Below, piece after piece: positions 19,397-27,139 of a stretch of 64,000 nucleotides of DNA. This stretch comes from Parabacteroides chinchillae. GTDB taxonomy: Bacteria > Bacteroidota > Bacteroidia > Bacteroidales > Tannerellaceae. The translations under genes and the position numbers were made by a program. Each line of letters opens with the position of its first letter. The stretch's first letter is position 1. The notes under the pieces are model-generated. The model was given only the letters and a program-made list of their open reading frames with translations. It ran no database searches and was not told the DNA's origin. The DNA lies in assembly GCF_900108035.1 (NCBI RefSeq), contig NZ_FNVS01000002.1, positions 219,857 to 283,856 of the forward strand, read 5' to 3'.

Positions 19397-20762
19397 ATTT
19401 AGCTCCTTTCTTATAACAATCTTTGTTTAAACGATCTTTACCCCATGTTTTCTCTACCAAGCGAAAAGCATGCTCCTGATCCAGTTTACCATACTTCTCC
19501 ATATTACGTTGCATAAAGATACAGTCGCTAAACTGTGCTTCGTGACGAACAATATCTTCGGCCAAACTCTGGCAATTGGGACTTCCGCAAGCTCCGCAAT
19601 CTATCCCTGGCAAAAAACACATTAGCTTACGTACTTGCTCCATCTTACTCAATATTTCCTCTATCGAACCATTATAAAGCAATTTAGGATTGGGTTTAAG
19701 AGGTGGAATGGTAATATGTTGTTTCAGATAAGCCAGCGCTTCTTTCTGCTCGGCTGCATATATAAGTGGTGCTTTGTCACGCTTCATAGAGCGTTTCATA
19801 ATACGTTCGGCCGTAAGGAAACGATTAGCGAATGTAAGAACCCCACCGGCACAGCTACGATCGCAAGCCCTCAGTTCCAGAAAGTCCACGTTGCGCACTT
19901 CTGTGGTTGTCTCCATCCGTTCCAGAAAATCAATTACATTATGTATTTCATCTATAGCAAGGCTACGACCGGAGAAGTGTTTTGCTTCACCTCCGGTCTG
20001 ACTCCAACGCATTTCTTTTTTAGTAAGTGTCGGAGGAAGCTGGCATTCGGGTTTATAATCACGCGGACGGTTTTTTAGTATATGATATACCTTATTATAT
20101 AAGGTGTCCATATTAATTACTCCCTTGATAGTAGATGAATAACCGTCAGCTCCTTTTAGTGCTGCGATCTTGGCGGCACAAGGGGTAATATAAAACATGC
20201 CAATCTCATTGGATGGTATGCCCTGTTCCTCTAAAACTTTATGATAATAAGTGGCTGTAGCATTTACTGGAGACTTTACAAGAAGCACGTTATCCACCAA
20301 AGCCGGAAACCTAACTTGTATCAAACGTATTATGGCCGGACAAAAAGAACTGATGACCGGCTTTTCATCAGCATTTTCCATCTGTTGGAGCATCTCACGA
20401 TATATCATATCGGCAGTGAACTCTACCTGAAAGACATGGGTAAAGCCTAATTCATATAAAGCACTGAATATCTCCTTTTCGGTTGTATATTTGGAGAATT
20501 GCCCTATAAAGACAGACGGAACCAATACAACACGGTTCTTATAATCAAAGATACGTTGAAAGTCATCCTGCTCTACATAAATTGCGTCGGTTGGGCAAGC
20601 CTTGAGGCATTCGCCACAATCCACACACCAGTTTTTTCGTATAATTGCTTTTCCGTCACGAATACGGACAGCACCTGTCGGACACTTCGTCATGCAATGC
20701 GTACAACCAATGCATCGCTCATTATCTATTTTAAGTGCATGATAAAACTTTTCTTCTTCCAT
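19383..20762 (-). CDS. HsfB-like sensor: ferredoxin domains plus [FeFe]-hydrogenase-like core
   Basis: Likely a redox or H2-responsive signalling protein, not an active hydrogenase. The 459 residues hold two [4Fe-4S] ferredoxin motifs (CIGCTHCMTKCP near residue 18, CVDCGECLKACP near residue 46), then a hydrogenase-like core with the three cysteine loops: SSFCPA, TPCAAK and RACDRSCAGG. The four H-cluster [4Fe-4S] ligands are therefore kept, but the loop 1 Cys that relays protons in active enzymes (TSCCP) is Phe, and the usual Gly/Glu-rich loop 3 is altered. A C-terminal CFLPGIDCGACGSPNCQ forms an extra Fe-S domain. Flanked by DRTGG and ATPase genes, as in hydrogenase-associated HsfB clusters. 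Confidence 0.85.
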   Translation of the reverse strand: MEEEKFYHALKIDNERCIGCTHCMTKCPTGAVRIRDGKAIIRKNWCVDCGECLKACPTDAIYVEQDDFQRIFDYKNRVVLVPSVFIGQFSKYTTEKEIFSALYELGFTHVFQVEFTADMIYREMLQQMENADEKPVISSFCPAIIRLIQVRFPALVDNVLLVKSPVNATATYYHKVLEEQGIPSNEIGMFYITPCAAKIAALKGADGYSSTIKGVINMDTLYNKVYHILKNRPRDYKPECQLPPTLTKKEMRWSQTGGEAKHFSGRSLAIDEIHNVIDFLERMETTTEVRNVDFLELRACDRSCAGGVLTFANRFLTAERIMKRSMKRDKAPLIYAAEQKEALAYLKQHITIPPLKPNPKLLYNGSIEEILSKMEQVRKLMCFLPGIDCGACGSPNCQSLAEDIVRHEAQFSDCIFMQRNMEKYGKLDQEHAFRLVEKTWGKDRLNKDCYKKGAKYEGQ

Positions 20763-20781
20763 TTGGGTAAACCTCCTTTCT

Positions 20782-21195
20782 TCAGCCGAAATGTGTAACC
20801 ATACGTACAGTCGTTCCCCGACCGACTTTACTATCTATTATCAACTCATCTACATTCTTCTTCATATTAGGCAATCCCATACCTGCACCAAAGCCCATTT
20901 CCCGAACAGCAGAAGATGCAGTAGAATATCCTTCCTTCATAGCCAACTCTATATCCGGTATTCCGGGACCTTCATCTTCCAGGGTCAATGTAATCTTATC
21001 TGCATCCAGGTCAGCCACAACCGTACCCCGCCATGCGTGGGCAACAATATTCACTTCGGCTTCATACAAAGCCACCACCACACGCTTGATAATTTTTGGA
21101 TCGATAGACAATTGTTTAAGCACTTTCTTTATATTACTTGAAGCATATCCTGCTTTGGAAAAATTACCTCCTTCCAGTTCAAATCTAAATTGCAT
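20782..21195 (-). CDS. Anti-sigma-factor-like ATPase (RsbW type)
   Basis: GHKL ATPase resembling anti-sigma regulatory Ser kinases. I start it at ATG 21195 because AAGGAG lies 8 bases upstream, one of the few clear Shine-Dalgarno sites here; the frame runs back to 21240. The 137 residues show VVVALYEAEVNIVAHAWRG (N box), LTLEDEGPGIPDIELAM (G1) and GFGAGMGLPNMKKNVDEL (G2). In the cluster it precedes the HsfB-like protein and could phosphorylate or bind a partner when redox state changes (inference). No anti-anti-sigma (STAS) gene is adjacent. Confidence 0.85.
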   Translation of the reverse strand: MQFRFELEGGNFSKAGYASSNIKKVLKQLSIDPKIIKRVVVALYEAEVNIVAHAWRGTVVADLDADKITLTLEDEGPGIPDIELAMKEGYSTASSAVREMGFGAGMGLPNMKKNVDELIIDSKVGRGTTVRMVTHFG

Positions 21196-21211
21196 ACGGC
21201 TTTTCTCCTTA

Positions 21212-21556
21212 TCAATAAATAGGCGGAAGTCCACCTGCATATAACTCTCCTACCGTATGATACATAGAGTGTCCGGTTTCAAGCAAAACCATATTATTTT
21301 CTTCAGCAAGTTGTTTCATTTCCGGAGTAACTTTCTTGCCGCGCACAAATAAAATATAGGTTATCTCGGCAACTTCCGCCGTGCGAATCGTTTGCAAATT
21401 ACAAAGGCCTGTCACCAAAAGAACATCACAACAGTCGAGTGTGAGCACATCGCTCATTAAGTCGCTTGCAAAGGCACAATCTATCTCGCAAGCCGGTTTA
21501 TCTGAGCCACACACAATAATCGCTTCGGTAAGTTCCTGTATCCGTTGAATTTTCAT
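21212..21556 (-). CDS. DRTGG-domain protein, first gene of hydrogenase-sensor cluster
   Basis: About 114 residues with one DRTGG-type domain: ELTEAIIVCGSDKPACEIDCAFASDLMSDVLTL, then VLLVTGLCNLQTIRTAEVAEI and a C-terminal EENNMVLLETGHSMYHTVGELY. ATG 21556 (MKIQRIQ) is preferred over ATG 21568 because it matches the usual domain start; the two differ by four residues. The next gene's start lies 17 bases past this gene's stop. It is a paralogue of the DRTGG protein at 19058-19396. Confidence 0.83.
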   Translation of the reverse strand: MKIQRIQELTEAIIVCGSDKPACEIDCAFASDLMSDVLTLDCCDVLLVTGLCNLQTIRTAEVAEITYILFVRGKKVTPEMKQLAEENNMVLLETGHSMYHTVGELYAGGLPPIY

Positions 21557-21824
21557 AATGCTTATCAAAGGTTATATTCATAGTGGCAATGTAAGAAATA
21601 TTTCGATTAGTTGGGATTGGTACGGTGAAAATCTTATTAATCTTTTACCTGATGGCGCTCAATAACTACCGTAAACCTGTCCAACCAACCTAAATTATCA
21701 ATCAACATATAATAAGAAAAGTCTGACATATACTGGTTTTCTTTTAGAGTACAAAAATATAAATTCTTACCCATTAGGAATCAAATGCTACAACAGACAT
21801 CATATACAAACCATAAATAATGCT

Positions 21825-21832
21825 TATCTTTG
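21825..21832 (+). promoter_or_regulatory. -7 element upstream of the 6S-like RNA
   Basis: TATCTTTG, a full match to TAnnTTTG. It predicts a start near 21839, just before a 5' hairpin (TCTGTAG / CTACAGA, 21840-21872) and about 50 bases before the long rod at 21887-22115. Confidence 0.55.
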
Positions 21833-21886
21833 CATTAATTCTGTAGACTTATAGAGATAAGCCGCTACAGAAGGACATAAATCAGA

Positions 21887-22115
21887 ACGAAGAGCGTTTC
21901 TAAAGATATTATTCTTGTCATAGAAAATCCCCAATTTTCGAAGCCGTACGGGAATAATAACAACAGAAATAGCTCACGCCTGTGGTATATGAACATCTCA
22001 GAGATGAGAGGGTTATATCATATCGGCGTGGGACTGTTGTTTATTATTTGTACGGTGGGTATGGGGATACCTCTATGACAAATAAGACATAAAGACAGTT
22101 CCCACGCTCTTTATT
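21887..22115 (+). ncRNA. ssrS: Rod-shaped RNA, candidate 6S RNA
   Basis: No protein is encoded between 21569 and 22175. The segment folds on itself over its whole length into one long interrupted hairpin. Pairings seen, outside to inside: AAGAGCG (21890-21896) with CGCTCTT (22105-22111); TTGTCATAG (21915-21923) with CTATGACAA (22073-22081); TCCCCA (21928-21933) with TGGGGA (22062-22067); CCGTAC (21944-21949) with GTACGG (22050-22055); AATAATAACAACAG with CTGTTGTTTATTATT; CACGCC (21975-21980) with GGCGTG (22025-22030); a terminal CATCT/AGATG loop. A ~225-nt rod with internal bubbles and its own promoter is the 6S RNA design, which mimics an open promoter and binds RNA polymerase. Primary sequence does not prove the family. 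Confidence 0.6.
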
Positions 22116-22175
22116 TATAATACTCTATTAGCTTATCGTCAGGGAATTGAGATAAGATATGACACAACTCTGCTT

Positions 22176-23633
22176 ATGTTATTCAATTCATTTGAATTCT
22201 TTATTTTCCTGCCGCTGGTATTCCTGGGGTATTGGTTTGTGTTCAAACCGTTAAAATGGCAAAACCTGTTTGTTATCTTTATTAGTTACCTATTCTATGG
22301 TTGGTGGGACTGGAGGTTCCTGGTGCTTATTGCTTTCACGTCGTTATGCAGCTACCTAAGTGGTATTTACCTTGAACGAAACGAAGGTGATCGCAATAAA
22401 CAGAAATGGATTAGTGCGAGCAATATTACTCTGAACCTCTTTATCCTATGCTTGTTTAAGTACTTCAACTTCTTCTCTGAGAATCTGGGGATTCTATTCA
22501 AAGCATTCGGAATACAATTGGACTTTGTTACGCTAGATATTCTTCTACCTGTTGGCATCAGTTTCTATACCTTCCAAGCCTTAAGCTATACAATCGATGT
22601 TTATCAACACAAAATAAAAGCGACACATGATCCGATTGCCTTCTTTGCTTACATCAGCTTTTTCCCCCAATTGGTGGCCGGGCCTATCGAGAGAGCAACG
22701 AATCTGCTGCCGCAATTCAACCGTCCCCGTACCTTCGACTACGACAAGGCAGTAGACGGTATGCGCCAGATGCTTTGGGGATTCTTTAGGAAAATGGTAG
22801 TTGCGGATAATTGTGCCTTATTTGCCAATGGTATTTTCGAGAATTACCAGACGATGAGTGGAAGTGCCTTATTCATGGGGGCATTCTTCTTTACAATACA
22901 AATTTACGGTGACTTCTCTGGTTATTCGGATATAGCAATCGGTTGTGCCCGTTTGTTCGGAATCAATTTGATGCAAAATTTTAATTATCCCTACTTCTCA
23001 AGAGATATCGCCGAATTCTGGCGCAGGTGGCATATCTCACTTACAACCTGGTTCCGCGATTATATCTATATTCCCTTAGGCGGAAGCCGTGCGGGTAAAT
23101 GGAAAGGATTTCGCAACACAATGATTATCTTTCTAGTTAGCGGCTTCTGGCATGGCGCAAACTGGACGTTTATTGTCTGGGGAGCTTATCATGCGTTGCT
23201 ATTCTTACCTCTGCTCCTTTTGGGCAAAAACAGAAAATATAAAAATATAATTGCGGAAGGGAAACTATTCCCTTCATTCAAAGAGATAATTCAAATGGCA
23301 ACAACCTTCCTGTTGGTAGTTATTGGTTGGGTTATATTCAGAGCAGAAACAATTATGCAAGCCTTTGAGTATTTGAAGGGGATGTGTGATTGGTCGTTAT
23401 TTACAGTACCCCAAATGCAAGGAATCGGGATAACCCAAACACAAGCTGCAATTACATTATTATCAATCTTTATCTTATTTATTTTAGAATGGACTTATAG
23501 GAATAGACCTTATGGTATAGCGATACTCTTTCCTAACAAAACATACCAAAAATGTATTTATATATTAATAGGTATTATACTTCTTTTATTTAGACAACTT
23601 GATCAATCTGCTTTTATTTATTTTCAATTCTAA
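22176..23633 (+). CDS. MBOAT-family O-acyltransferase (AlgI/DltB-like)
   Basis: Inner-membrane O-acyltransferase that moves an acyl (usually acetyl) group across the membrane for modification of a polysaccharide or other surface polymer. The 485-residue protein begins MLFNSFEFFIFLPLVFLGYW, the usual AlgI start, and has about 10 to 12 hydrophobic helices. Family marks: QLVAGPIERATNLLPQF, FWRRWHISLTTWFRDYIYIPLGGSR and GFWHGANWTFIVWGAYHALL, with the conserved MBOAT His. It is followed 8 bases later by an SGNH-like gene, the usual partner that completes transfer. The polymer acetylated is unknown; no alginate genes are near. Confidence 0.93.
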   Translation: MLFNSFEFFIFLPLVFLGYWFVFKPLKWQNLFVIFISYLFYGWWDWRFLVLIAFTSLCSYLSGIYLERNEGDRNKQKWISASNITLNLFILCLFKYFNFFSENLGILFKAFGIQLDFVTLDILLPVGISFYTFQALSYTIDVYQHKIKATHDPIAFFAYISFFPQLVAGPIERATNLLPQFNRPRTFDYDKAVDGMRQMLWGFFRKMVVADNCALFANGIFENYQTMSGSALFMGAFFFTIQIYGDFSGYSDIAIGCARLFGINLMQNFNYPYFSRDIAEFWRRWHISLTTWFRDYIYIPLGGSRAGKWKGFRNTMIIFLVSGFWHGANWTFIVWGAYHALLFLPLLLLGKNRKYKNIIAEGKLFPSFKEIIQMATTFLLVVIGWVIFRAETIMQAFEYLKGMCDWSLFTVPQMQGIGITQTQAAITLLSIFILFILEWTYRNRPYGIAILFPNKTYQKCIYILIGIILLLFRQLDQSAFIYFQF

Positions 23634-23641
23634 TTTAGCTT

Positions 23642-24556
23642 ATGAAAAAGTTCTTTGTATTCTTGGTTAAATGTAGCTGTATCTTTATGTTATGTTACGT
23701 TTTATTTATCATTTTATTAGTAATATTCTATACTAATAAAAATATTACGGACTCCTATATAGCGTCAGACTTTGATAAACATAATCGTTTAATTCAAATT
23801 TCTTCTCCTAAAATAGTATTTATAGGAGGTTCTAACATTGCGTTCGGATTACATTCTGAACTAATAAAAGATTCTCTACATATAGAACCTGTTAATATGG
23901 GTATAAGTGCCGGCATAGGACTGAAATATATGCTTAAAGAAGTTATTCCTCATTTAAAAACAAAAGACATATTAGTCATAATACCCGAATATGAACAGTT
24001 TTCACCTAAATGTTATTACGGAGAGGAAACTTTGTCTGAATTATTACAAATTAAAAAAGAATGGAAAGAGTTAGTGTTTCAAACTGACTGGGTTGCATTT
24101 CCAAGTTCTTTAATTTCGAGAGTCATAACAGATATAATCTACCACTTTACAAATAAAGCAACTCCTGAACGTTATAGTCGAATAAAATTTAATGAATATG
24201 GAGATTACATAGGACACTGGCAGTTCAAGCATCATTTAATATCAGCCCCGCCAATCACAAGCTCTTTCAGTCCTAAAGTAATTGAAGATATTAAAGGCAT
24301 CATTTTGCAACTAGAGCATAAAGGAGTAAAAATATATTTAATACCGCCATGTTATCATGCAGATAATTACAGCTTAGATTCTCAACGGATTCTGTCCATT
24401 CAAAAAGAGCTGCAAAAACAAGGAATTCCTTTTCTATCCAACCCGGAACGTTATGTATTTAATGATTCCTTATTTTATGACACTCAGTACCATCTTACAA
24501 AAGAAGGAGGTCTAATCAGAACCCAACGTTTGATTGAAGACTTAAAGCGCAAATGA
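23642..24556 (+). CDS. SGNH-hydrolase-like membrane protein, partner of the MBOAT
   Basis: The 304 residues start with one membrane helix (SCIFMLCYVLFIILLVIFY, residues ~12-30), so the rest should face the periplasm. It has a block I-like FIGGSNIAFGL (Ser nucleophile) and a late DTQYHLTKEGG (Asp-x-x-His pair) typical of SGNH/GDSL esterases and acyltransferases such as DltD, AlgX and AlgJ. Its base composition is more AT-rich than its neighbours. By analogy with AlgI-AlgJ/X, it probably takes acetyl from the MBOAT protein and puts it on a glycan. I would not give it a narrower name. Confidence 0.75.
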   Translation: MKKFFVFLVKCSCIFMLCYVLFIILLVIFYTNKNITDSYIASDFDKHNRLIQISSPKIVFIGGSNIAFGLHSELIKDSLHIEPVNMGISAGIGLKYMLKEVIPHLKTKDILVIIPEYEQFSPKCYYGEETLSELLQIKKEWKELVFQTDWVAFPSSLISRVITDIIYHFTNKATPERYSRIKFNEYGDYIGHWQFKHHLISAPPITSSFSPKVIEDIKGIILQLEHKGVKIYLIPPCYHADNYSLDSQRILSIQKELQKQGIPFLSNPERYVFNDSLFYDTQYHLTKEGGLIRTQRLIEDLKRK

Positions 24557-24589
24557 TTACTAAAGCATAATTATTCAAAAGATTATTTC

Positions 24590-24597
24590 TATCTTTG
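24590..24597 (+). promoter_or_regulatory. -7 element of pepP
   Basis: TATCTTTG lies 26 bases before the ATG at 24623 and matches TAnnTTTG. Confidence 0.5.
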
Positions 24598-24622
24598 AAA
24601 ACAACATATAAAACGTAATACT

Positions 24623-25996
24623 ATGTTTAACAAAGAAATCTATATGGCCCGCAGGGCAAAATTAAAACAGACGCTGGGCTCCGGTCTGTTATTATTTCTG
24701 GGTAATGACGAGTGTGGAATGAATTATGCAGATAACACATATCACTTTCGTCAGGATTCTACTTTTCTTTATTTCTTCGGACTTCCGTATGCCGGATTAG
24801 CAGCAATTATTGATATCGACAATGATCGTGAAATTATCTTCGGAGACGAATTGACAATCGATGCTATTGTCTGGATGGGTACGCAGCCAACTTTAAAAGA
24901 AAAGAGCGAAAGTGCCGGAATCAAAGATGTCAGACCATTCAATGAAATAGAAACATATCTGAAAGATGCACAACAAAAAGGCCAGGCAATTCATTACTTA
25001 CCTCCTTATCGTGCAGAACATCAGATCAAGCTACTGGCCTGGTTAGGTATTCGTCCGGGAGCTGAAAAACCATCCGTACCATTTATATATGGAGTTGTCA
25101 ATCAGCGTAACTATAAGAGTAAAGAAGAAATTGCAGAAATAGAAAAAGCTTGTATCGTTACGGCAGATATGCACTTAACGGCAATGCGCACCGTACGTCC
25201 CGGAATACGCGAAAGTGACGTAGCTGCAGCTGTAGGCGAAGTTGCCTATGCTAACAATTACGAACTCTCCTTCCCTATTATCGCGACGATAAACGGACAG
25301 ACGTTACATAATCATGACCACAGCCACATGATTAAGAGCGGCGATATGCTATTGCTCGATGCCGGTGCCGAAACAGAAATGGGCTATGCAGGTGATATGT
25401 CATCAACTATTCCTGCCGATTCTCAGTTTACGCCGCGTCAGAAAGAAATATACGACATTCAGGTAGCTGCCCACGAAGCAGCCGTTGCAGCTCTTCGTCC
25501 CGGTATTCCTTTTGTAGATGTCTACGAATTATCCTGCAAAGTAATTATGGAACGTCTGAAAGACCTTGGTTTTGTAAAAGGCGATCCGATGGAAGCCGTA
25601 AAAGCAGGTGCCCACGCACTATTTATGCCTTGTGGTCTTGGGCACATGATGGGATTGGATGTACACGACATGGAGAATCTTGGAGAAGTATACGTAGGCT
25701 ACAACGGACAGCCCAAAAGCACAGAATTCGGACGCAAGTCCTTACGCCTGGGGCGTAAACTTGAACCGGGTTTTGTCCTTACAATTGAACCGGGCGTTTA
25801 CTTCATACCCGAATTGATTGACTTATGGAGAGGCCAGAATAAGTTTACCGAATTTATCAATTACGAAAAAGTAGCAACTTATAAAGACTTCAGCGGTATC
25901 CGCAACGAAGAAGACTATCTGATTACCGAAAACGGCGCACGCCTGCTAGGTAAAAAGATACCTTTGCACACCGAAGAAGTAGAAGCTATCCGATAA
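24623..25996 (+). CDS. pepP: Xaa-Pro aminopeptidase (M24B)
   Basis: Removes the N-terminal residue from peptides with Pro in position 2; dinuclear metal enzyme of the cytosol. The 457 residues comprise an N-terminal creatinase-like domain (1-~170) and a pita-bread catalytic domain. Metal ligands are visible: LLLDAGAETEMGYAGDMSST (two Asp), GLGHMMGLDVHDM (His), LEPGFVLTIEPGVYF (Glu) and GIRNEEDYLIT (Glu). It has its own -7 box and a strong terminator, so it is probably monocistronic. Confidence 0.95.
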   Translation: MFNKEIYMARRAKLKQTLGSGLLLFLGNDECGMNYADNTYHFRQDSTFLYFFGLPYAGLAAIIDIDNDREIIFGDELTIDAIVWMGTQPTLKEKSESAGIKDVRPFNEIETYLKDAQQKGQAIHYLPPYRAEHQIKLLAWLGIRPGAEKPSVPFIYGVVNQRNYKSKEEIAEIEKACIVTADMHLTAMRTVRPGIRESDVAAAVGEVAYANNYELSFPIIATINGQTLHNHDHSHMIKSGDMLLLDAGAETEMGYAGDMSSTIPADSQFTPRQKEIYDIQVAAHEAAVAALRPGIPFVDVYELSCKVIMERLKDLGFVKGDPMEAVKAGAHALFMPCGLGHMMGLDVHDMENLGEVYVGYNGQPKSTEFGRKSLRLGRKLEPGFVLTIEPGVYFIPELIDLWRGQNKFTEFINYEKVATYKDFSGIRNEEDYLITENGARLLGKKIPLHTEEVEAIR

Positions 25997-26018
25997 GGAC
26001 TAGACAAGCATAGAAATA

Positions 26019-26056
26019 AAAAAGGCTGTCCTCAATTAAAAGGACAGCCTTTTTGA
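26019..26056. terminator. Bidirectional terminator between pepP and the thioredoxin-fold gene
   Basis: AAAAAGGCTGTCC and GGACAGCCTTTTT form a 13-base stem with a short AT loop; A and T tracts flank it, so it works both ways for the two convergent genes. It shares the GGCTGTC core with the ppdK terminator. Confidence 0.9.
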
Positions 26057-26069
26057 TAATAATCTTTCT

Positions 26070-26570
26070 TTAGATTTTCTTCAACACTTCAGTAAGTTTT
26101 TCCGGAGTCACGTTAGCTGCTACTATTACTCCTTTGTCGTTAATCAGAAAGTTTCTAAGTCCCCTTTGGAGATTATACTTCCGATACATTTCCGACTCCT
26201 TACCCAGTCCATCATGAAATTGCGTAGATAAATCCAGTTTATCAGCCTTTACTGTTTCAGTAAATATAGACGTCTTTTCGTCCAATGAAACAGAACGCAT
26301 CGCAATTTTGTCCGAACCTAATTTGTTAACCTCATTCGCTAATAACACGTTACGTGCCCTCGATTCAGCATCGTAAGCCGCCCAGAAGTTGAGCAAAGTG
26401 TAACGTCCTGAATGATTCCGGAAATTGAAATCGCTTTCATTTCCTAAAGACTCTATTCTCGGAGCAAGATCACCTGGATTCACACCCTCAGTGAGCTTAG
26501 CTTCTTTTGAACCGGCAGACATTCCTAAGAAAGCAACCGATGCAATGAGAACATAAGTTCTAATCTTCAT
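26070..26570 (-). CDS. Exported thioredoxin-fold protein without the CxxC active site
   Basis: The 166 residues start with a signal sequence (MKIRTYVLIASVAFLGMSAG). They then follow the TlpA/AhpC-type thioredoxin pattern: GDLAPRIESLGNESDFNFRNHSGRYTLLNFWAAYDAESRARN, and a late YNLQRGLRNFLINDKGVIVA. Where active thioredoxins have WCxxC, this protein has W-A-A-Y-D-A, with no Cys anywhere in the mature part, so it cannot exchange disulfides. Probably a binding or structural descendant. A -7 box lies upstream at 26693-26700, giving a ~115-base leader that includes a perfect TGTTTCTT/AAGAAACA hairpin (26651-26670). Confidence 0.8.
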   Translation of the reverse strand: MKIRTYVLIASVAFLGMSAGSKEAKLTEGVNPGDLAPRIESLGNESDFNFRNHSGRYTLLNFWAAYDAESRARNVLLANEVNKLGSDKIAMRSVSLDEKTSIFTETVKADKLDLSTQFHDGLGKESEMYRKYNLQRGLRNFLINDKGVIVAANVTPEKLTEVLKKI

Positions 26571-26692
26571 AATGTTATTTTTACGTTAAACTTAATCGGA
26601 GAAGAAAAAACAAACTCCGACTCCTGATTTTCAGGAAGGTATATAAAGACTGTTTCTTCGCTAAGAAACATATTCTTTACCCTTAACGGCAG

Positions 26693-26700
26693 CAAAGATA
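26693..26700 (-). promoter_or_regulatory. -7 element of the thioredoxin-fold gene
   Basis: TATCTTTG on the minus strand, a full match to TAnnTTTG. Confidence 0.45.
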
Positions 26701-26882
26701 CAGTTAATTATAGGTTTCCACCAAATTGTATAATATATTTCTACTTATTTACAAGCTTTTTTATATGTTTTATCGCATATATCAGCATAAATTTAACTGT
26801 TTTACAGCATATTTTTAGCAATTTCTAATTTACAAGTCCGGATATTATGTGTTTCTTTTCCTGCCTTTTTAGTAAAAAGTAC

Positions 26883-26993
26883 AGTATAATTTATTCTTTT
26901 GGGCTGCTGAAAATTAATTTTGTCCTAGCTAAAATTTAATTTTGCCCCAGGTGAAAATTGATTTTTACCTGGGGCAAAAGAATAAATCATACT
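26883..26993. repeat. Nested palindromic element with three internal repeats
   Basis: Outer arms AGTATAATTTATTCTTTTG (26883-26901) and CAAAAGAATAAATCATACT (26975-26993) pair at 18 of 19 positions. Inside, TTTGCCCCAGGT (26941-26952) and ACCTGGGGCAAA (26967-26978) form a second, perfect 12-base stem that shares bases with the outer arm. Three imperfect copies of a ~21-base unit (GAAAATTAATTTTG-like at 26909, 26930 and 26953) lie between the arms. No ORF. It fills most of the otherwise empty region 26701-27105. It could be a miniature mobile element or a processed RNA hairpin. Confidence 0.7.
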
Positions 26994-27105
26994 ATAGAAA
27001 CTGATAAATAATAGCCTGTCCGGAATTAAAAAACAAAGAGAAAAGATTCATAAACGGCATTGATAAATTCATATTGAACGGGCAGGAAATATGGGTAAAA
27101 TAGAA

Positions 27106-27139
27106 CAAAAAAGCCTGGTAATTAATTACCAGGCTTTTT
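27106..27139. terminator. Terminator overlapping the stop codon of the next gene
   Basis: AAAAGCCTGGTAATT / AATTACCAGGCTTTT is a perfect palindrome with A and T tracts on both sides. The TAA stop of the minus-strand gene (27122-27124) lies in the centre of the palindrome. Confidence 0.85.

Noticed and set aside
21569..22175. RNase P or tmRNA
   Set aside because: No RNase P core elements or tmRNA tag ORF and tRNA-like ends were found; the single long rod fits 6S RNA better.
26883..26993. CRISPR array
   Set aside because: Three imperfect units without regular spacers and no cas genes; palindromic repeat instead.
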